Below are positions 60,601 to 64,000 of a DNA stretch of 64,000 nucleotides, piece after piece (the first letter of the stretch is position 1; every line of letters starts with the position of its first letter). The notes under the pieces are model-generated. The model saw only the letters and a program-made list of their open reading frames with translations, ran no database searches and was not told the DNA's origin. Both the position numbers and the translations under genes were made by a program. The DNA is from a virus, in IMG/VR virus record IMGVR_UViG_3300044948_000997, positions 62,001 through 126,000 of that record. One strand, 5' to 3'.

Positions 60601-63413
60601 ACGCTATATCTGATACGGGTTCTACTATTTTTAATGCAAATGTAACCGGCGGTACAATAAATGCTAAAACAGAAACTTATGGTGACGGTATAAAGTACCA
60701 CACCACATTTGTTAATAATTCAAAAACAGATCCCGACCTTTACAAATTTTATACCTTATTACCTTCAGTAGGTGGTAACCCAAAAGAAAGTGCACCTTAT
60801 AGTGTTTCGGGATATGAGTCAAAAATACAATCAAGTTTTAGAGTTGTGTGGGTTGACGATGATATTAAAACAATAGATTATAGTGGAGCAACTTTTCCAA
60901 GTTATAATCAATATGTTAAATCATATGTTAGTGAAACTATTAAAACAGATGATAACAAATTTGGGTTAGGTTCGGACTATAGAAAAGTGATGGATTTAAT
61001 TGGAACTTTTAGTCCATCAATATTAGATGAATTTGAATCTTGTTTTATTGAATTTTCAACAGAGAAAGTTAATGAAGAAATACCTTATCACAAATTTCCA
61101 CCGTATACAGGAACAACAAAGGAAGTTTACACATTAAAATATGATAAGTTTCAAGATTTATTAAAAGAAATTGTTACTGTACCAATAGACACCCAAACCG
61201 ACCCGGCCGATTCTGGTGAGTTAATTAAAAGTTTAAAAACTAAACAATTAACTAAATTAGAATTAATAACCGCAGAAATGTTAAAGGCTGATAATTTAAT
61301 CAAATTAACTATGGGTAATCCAAAAGAGATTAACCCTAATGTTTGGTATGGTTTGGCTAAATTTGATAATGTTAACACATTTAATTATGGAACATATAAT
61401 TTAACAACACAATCGGGAGATACAAAATATGTGGAATTATATGTTGGACCATATGTAAGCGGAACCTCTATTAATAACGAGTACTTAAATTTTTTCAAAG
61501 ATTTAAATATTGAACTTAGTGAAAGTAATGTTCTTCAATTTAGACCATTAATACTAATATATGCTGGTTATATTAAAAATGGAGGTACAAATACGTTAAC
61601 CGCATTTAGAACATATCTTACAGATAATGTACTAACCAAAGCGTCGGATAGATTGTCAATTTATTTAGTACAGTTAATTGGAAAATTTAGTTCATTAAAA
61701 ACCAAAGAAAATAAAAATCAATTAACTGTTTTTAGTGGATTTAATGATCAAATCCTAAAACTTGAAGAATATAATTATTTTAAAACATTTAATGATAAAT
61801 GGGTTTCAGGTAATTCATTAGGTAGTAGGTCATTAATGGAAGAATTTTTATTCTTTGATAAGGCCAATAAAGATATTGGTGACGTTGCATATATTAGTTT
61901 AGAAAAATTATTACCATTAGATGACCGTAAAAATGATAAGGCTAATTTATATAGTGTAATATCTATGTTAATCCAAGGAACTGGTTTTGATATGAGAGCA
62001 TTACCAGCATATGTTAATTTTTATGGAACTAATGTTAATGGTAAATCTAAAACAACATCTTCTAAAAAAGTCGCAGAAAATTTGTTCGGAACATTTTTAG
62101 ATGTTGATTACCAAGAATCCTCACCAAAAATTATTATTCAATATACAGGACCCACATCAAAAAGATTGGAGTTGTCTGACATTGAGGCAAAGGAAAATAA
62201 ATTTAAAAACGATAGTGGTAACTTATTTGCAAACGCACAAAGTCCACTTGTTGTAACAATAGATGCTGGTAACCAAGTCGGTGATTTATATAAATCAAAT
62301 AAGGTGGTTGCTTTTGAAGTAAGTGTTGGAGATGAAAATCAAGCGTTATTTAAAGGAGTTCAACTTGACCAATCCTCACAAAGAGAAACAACTGAATCAA
62401 TGGCAGCAACCGAAAACTTAGGTCGTTCAGAATCGGGTGCTGGTGTTTATCAATTAGACACAAGTTTGTTTGATATCTATAGATTGAGGTCATATACTTG
62501 TGAGGTAACAATGATGGGTAATGTAATGATACAACCAACAATGTATTTCTACTTGAAGAACATACCAATGTTTAGAGGTTCATATTGGATAACCGAAGTT
62601 TCACATAATATAAAACCTGGTAATATTTCAACCGTATTTAAAGGAACAAGAATACCATATACTTCTTTACCCGACCCAAAAGATTCTTTTTTATCAAGTT
62701 ACAGAGTGTTATTTGATAAAATAACTAAGGCGGCACAAAATAGAGTTAAGGAAGAAAATTTAGTATTATCAGGAGATACAAAAACTGAAAAAATACTTAA
62801 CACGAATAACGGAGCACTAATCATTGATATGGGTGACCCTAAAGTTGCACCTAAAGGAGAAAAATTACAATCCACATCAGGAGTTAATGAATTTGGAGTT
62901 AATTGGGGAGGTAGAAATGGTGAAAAATATATTCAAGAAGTTGAATATAATGGTATCAAATATCTTAGAGCAATTGCTTGTGTTATGGGAGGTAAAAATT
63001 ATACACCCGATAACGATATTGAAATGTCAATTATAAATCGTGTTACAACTAAAACAATATCAGGTACTACAATTTTAAATAAAATGACCTATCAAGATAT
63101 TAAGGATAATAAAACAAATCAATTCTATTCAATGAAGTTTGATTTATCATCTTCTTTTCCAAGTTTAATTATAAGTGCTAAAACAACATTTGTAAATCCA
63201 AATGGGACAAAACCCAAAACGGTTATAGTTAAACCACTTCAAATTGAAAAACCAACCGACAATAGTGTAATTAGGCCGGACAATATATGGGGTCCAATTC
63301 ATAGAGGACCAAATGTCTCGGGTTTTGGAGTTGCATTATCCAAGAAATTAATGACTGATTTAGGATTAACTGACGGACAAGTTGTTTATTTTACAATGGA
63401 GAAGGGATATTAA
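57636..63413 (+). CDS. Giant baseplate hub-type protein
   Basis: 1925 residues, the largest gene in the window. The N-terminal 250 residues (NINVKGSNFIPQVNINFVDV, then LPWPIFYLTVKGYYGKAIRY) and the region near 1620-1670 (LRSYTCEVTMMGNVMIQPTM, then ITEVSHNIKPGNISTVFKGT) look like the two beta-barrel parts of a gp27/gpD-type hub, split by over 1300 residues of insert. It would sit around the spike trimer. The C-terminus has a small separate domain ending in VYFTMEKGY. No peptidase or lysozyme motif was recognised. Confidence 0.65.
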   Translation: MANNNLNSGENILVKVDQNNVILIDPNSVSNGPNVEMRNVKQENLVMYVNLEADLVPRTTLAASGDGSAQSTLLTVAKGNLSFLRAQDGQDLNTGWTDSFFNSTEKTQTVTDKNGKKTPVGTGEFFQADSSGQSFGIESININVKGSNFIPQVNINFVDVRGKTLFESPNNTPYKAFFHLPWPIFYLTVKGYYGKAIRYRLHLTKFTSKYNGSNGNFDISTTFVGSTYAFLNDIPLEGILNAPYMYMIENDGKNSTFNTNTGTYQKKISKSSRGYTLLRTIYSEYKQKGLLPKNFPVKTLREVITIAKSLDNILEREIFDQKVDMKIFNGIKEFEKIVQDFESAVVQWGKKYLSNDSYTDATSKIKYYYLSGQNNGKLDNITNATDNKTLEFILTNKVKELRKTADFSSSYINKSGIDFKQQTFNFLNKIKDISKYYQPKEGKYSIAYDLLLSDIYEIQKSFLAQRDKLQKYVEEVMNQVIKDPLKGIGFKPTIRNIFGVIMANADVYIRLLKDVHTKSFEASSKRKDLVNNYSNESEGDNIYPWPEIRKITSNKQSVIAYPGDSDLRAILRADDKTMWPEVDFIENYQSVATKRTDPLAEKEGGVGAINYVFESNSPDINLNKTATLFQIESSQPYMDKSMAGLLYEIFERARYSTLLDSYNSQTIIELANNEFDNLQKILEEDFDIVDIMKTINSASTLTDYMLSFSPFDRYPYFQDKLPTIPYIKNLEEFPFKISQYNIDSNPSRNENYTKLIEELKNYQPESYRKNIYPFNSSLYLNYLNKTDYNLDDLNLRNITNVDTTEGLVSTARDSKMWVKSEYTKNLFLQNFNIVQSNGKTNILNTPYFHKQLYTDFKKSSPLGKYSGSAYLLLNSLPFKDLEDKVLQDQTRMSSLFKEIGASHYVPYHLMLKWGAIYHRYKKKILEDVDILSGFLTNNITQPISGSTLFDFGVGSTYTINSESITHSSSKHIGLHPFYDSIFHQIVNNYAISDTGSTIFNANVTGGTINAKTETYGDGIKYHTTFVNNSKTDPDLYKFYTLLPSVGGNPKESAPYSVSGYESKIQSSFRVVWVDDDIKTIDYSGATFPSYNQYVKSYVSETIKTDDNKFGLGSDYRKVMDLIGTFSPSILDEFESCFIEFSTEKVNEEIPYHKFPPYTGTTKEVYTLKYDKFQDLLKEIVTVPIDTQTDPADSGELIKSLKTKQLTKLELITAEMLKADNLIKLTMGNPKEINPNVWYGLAKFDNVNTFNYGTYNLTTQSGDTKYVELYVGPYVSGTSINNEYLNFFKDLNIELSESNVLQFRPLILIYAGYIKNGGTNTLTAFRTYLTDNVLTKASDRLSIYLVQLIGKFSSLKTKENKNQLTVFSGFNDQILKLEEYNYFKTFNDKWVSGNSLGSRSLMEEFLFFDKANKDIGDVAYISLEKLLPLDDRKNDKANLYSVISMLIQGTGFDMRALPAYVNFYGTNVNGKSKTTSSKKVAENLFGTFLDVDYQESSPKIIIQYTGPTSKRLELSDIEAKENKFKNDSGNLFANAQSPLVVTIDAGNQVGDLYKSNKVVAFEVSVGDENQALFKGVQLDQSSQRETTESMAATENLGRSESGAGVYQLDTSLFDIYRLRSYTCEVTMMGNVMIQPTMYFYLKNIPMFRGSYWITEVSHNIKPGNISTVFKGTRIPYTSLPDPKDSFLSSYRVLFDKITKAAQNRVKEENLVLSGDTKTEKILNTNNGALIIDMGDPKVAPKGEKLQSTSGVNEFGVNWGGRNGEKYIQEVEYNGIKYLRAIACVMGGKNYTPDNDIEMSIINRVTTKTISGTTILNKMTYQDIKDNKTNQFYSMKFDLSSSFPSLIISAKTTFVNPNGTKPKTVIVKPLQIEKPTDNSVIRPDNIWGPIHRGPNVSGFGVALSKKLMTDLGLTDGQVVYFTMEKGY

Positions 63414-63425
63414 TAATAATTGAGA

Positions 63426-63433
63426 TATTTATA
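63426..63433 (+). promoter_or_regulatory. Late-type promoter motif TATTTATA
   Basis: 5 nt before the ATG at 63439; the in-frame ATG at 63433 overlaps the motif and is therefore unlikely to be used. Confidence 0.65.
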
Positions 63434-63438
63434 TGAAT

Positions 63439-63639
63439 ATGAGAAATAACTTAGATAACACAATAGACCAATTCTTAAGTCCTAAACAGACTAAAATAAC
63501 ATCAAATGATGGTATGGAAAGAGAAGAATGTGATATGTTAACAGGAGAATGTTACACTATCAGAGAAAAAGACGGAATCGTTGAAAGAATAAATAAAAGA
63601 TATATTACCGATGACGGTAGACAATTATTACAAGATTAA
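63439..63639 (+). CDS. Small hypothetical protein
   Basis: 66 residues: MRNNLDNTIDQFLSPKQ, then EREECDMLTGECYTIREKDG, with a Cys pair, and a charged end. The start is set by promoter spacing, two codons inside the longest frame. Not recognised. It is followed three bases later by the partial structural gene. Confidence 0.6.
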   Translation: MRNNLDNTIDQFLSPKQTKITSNDGMEREECDMLTGECYTIREKDGIVERINKRYITDDGRQLLQD

Positions 63640-63642
63640 GCC

Positions 63643-64000
63643 ATGTTAGAACAAAAACTACAAGAAGAATTAAATCGTTACAAAGCCATCAATAGATATG
63701 GTAAAACGATGATAATGGAACAAGATGCTCTTGGTGGTGAATTACCTCCACCTGCTGACCCTGCGGCAGCACCTGCTGACCCTGCGGCATTACCTACGGA
63801 TGTTCCACCTGCAGACCCTGCAATGGACCCTATGGCTGACGCGGGAGCGGCACCAGCATTACCTGAAGGTGATACTACAGAGGAAATTGATATTACTGAT
63901 TTAGTTGATATGACTAAGAGTATTAAAAAAGACATTGAAACTAATAAACAAGACCATGGTGCTGTTGTAAGTAAAATGGACGACGTGTTCACTAAATTAG
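63643..64000 (+). CDS. Ala/Pro-rich virion-type protein (partial, runs off the window)
   Basis: 119 codons are visible and there is no stop before the window end. An N-terminal helix (MLEQKLQEELNRYKAINRYG) carries an LQE site near residue 6, followed by an Ala/Pro/Asp linker with PADPAA repeats and the start of a coiled coil (DLVDMTKSIKKDIETN). The composition resembles the acidic linker proteins near the head genes. It is read together with the small gene upstream. Confidence 0.7.
   Translation, partial: MLEQKLQEELNRYKAINRYGKTMIMEQDALGGELPPPADPAAAPADPAALPTDVPPADPAMDPMADAGAAPALPEGDTTEEIDITDLVDMTKSIKKDIETNKQDHGAVVSKMDDVFTKL

Overview
This window is part of the genome of a T4-like (contractile-tailed) bacteriophage whose host is most likely a member of the Bacteroidetes, probably a flavobacterium-like bacterium. 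The phage assignment rests on homologues of T4 gp13, gp14, gp17, gp18, gp19, gp20, gp21, gp22, gp23, gp43, gp53, gp55 and a gp5-type OB-fold protein. The host assignment rests on three independent signs: three promoters with the Bacteroidetes housekeeping pattern TTTG-N20-TAnnTTTG, a phage-borne ribosomal protein bS21 of Bacteroidetes type, and start codons preceded by A/T-rich sequence and almost never by a Shine-Dalgarno motif. The DNA is AT-rich and densely coding. There is no integrase, no CRISPR array, no insertion sequence and no complete tRNA.

Layout. 117-2138 (minus) is a ClpC-like unfoldase. 2266-12037 (plus) holds two KTSC proteins, a nucleotidyltransferase, a run of acidic or lysine-rich probable head proteins, then terminase (gp17) and portal (gp20). 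A bS21 gene (12030-12221, minus) interrupts, followed by prohead protease, scaffold and major capsid protein (12790-16559). An early-type pair (SAP-like protein, dCMP deaminase) follows at 16651-17405. 17399-34763 is one long minus-strand block. It carries a flavodoxin-like protein, tagged accessory proteins, baseplate spike genes, the late sigma factor, three glycosyltransferases, a HAD-like protein, PhoH, dUTPase and more tagged small proteins. 34817-40403 (plus) has a lectin-like fibre with a Thr-Pro stalk and the family B DNA polymerase. 40400-46251 alternates strands: gp13 neck, an orphan PD-(D/E)XK nuclease, an SNF2 helicase, gp14 and gp15-like neck/tail-completion genes and a 51-residue protein. 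46368-64000 (plus) is the tail module: sheath, tube, frameshifted tail chaperone, tape measure, baseplate proteins and hub.

Regulation. At least twenty copies of TATTTATA (or TATTTATT) sit just upstream of gene starts, always in the same orientation relative to the gene. This is the reverse complement of the T4 late promoter TATAAATA, and the gp55-like sigma factor at 25039-25737 is the likely reader. In about nine cases the motif ends only 3-5 nt before the ATG, so those late mRNAs should be leaderless or nearly so. The abundant structural proteins (sheath, tube, scaffold and others) instead have 24-38 nt A-rich leaders. Two of the three host-type promoters also end 4 nt before the ATG.

Most notable items: the flipped late promoter and its leaderless/leadered split; a probable +1 programmed frameshift in the tail assembly chaperone; phage bS21; a parS-like palindrome followed by a tandem array of 10-bp palindromes in the only large intergenic region (48855-49190); a short shared terminal tag on unrelated proteins (including a flavodoxin-like enzyme and a WYL-like protein) that may direct them into the capsid; and an early-promoter-driven PD-(D/E)XK nuclease sitting in the late neck module.
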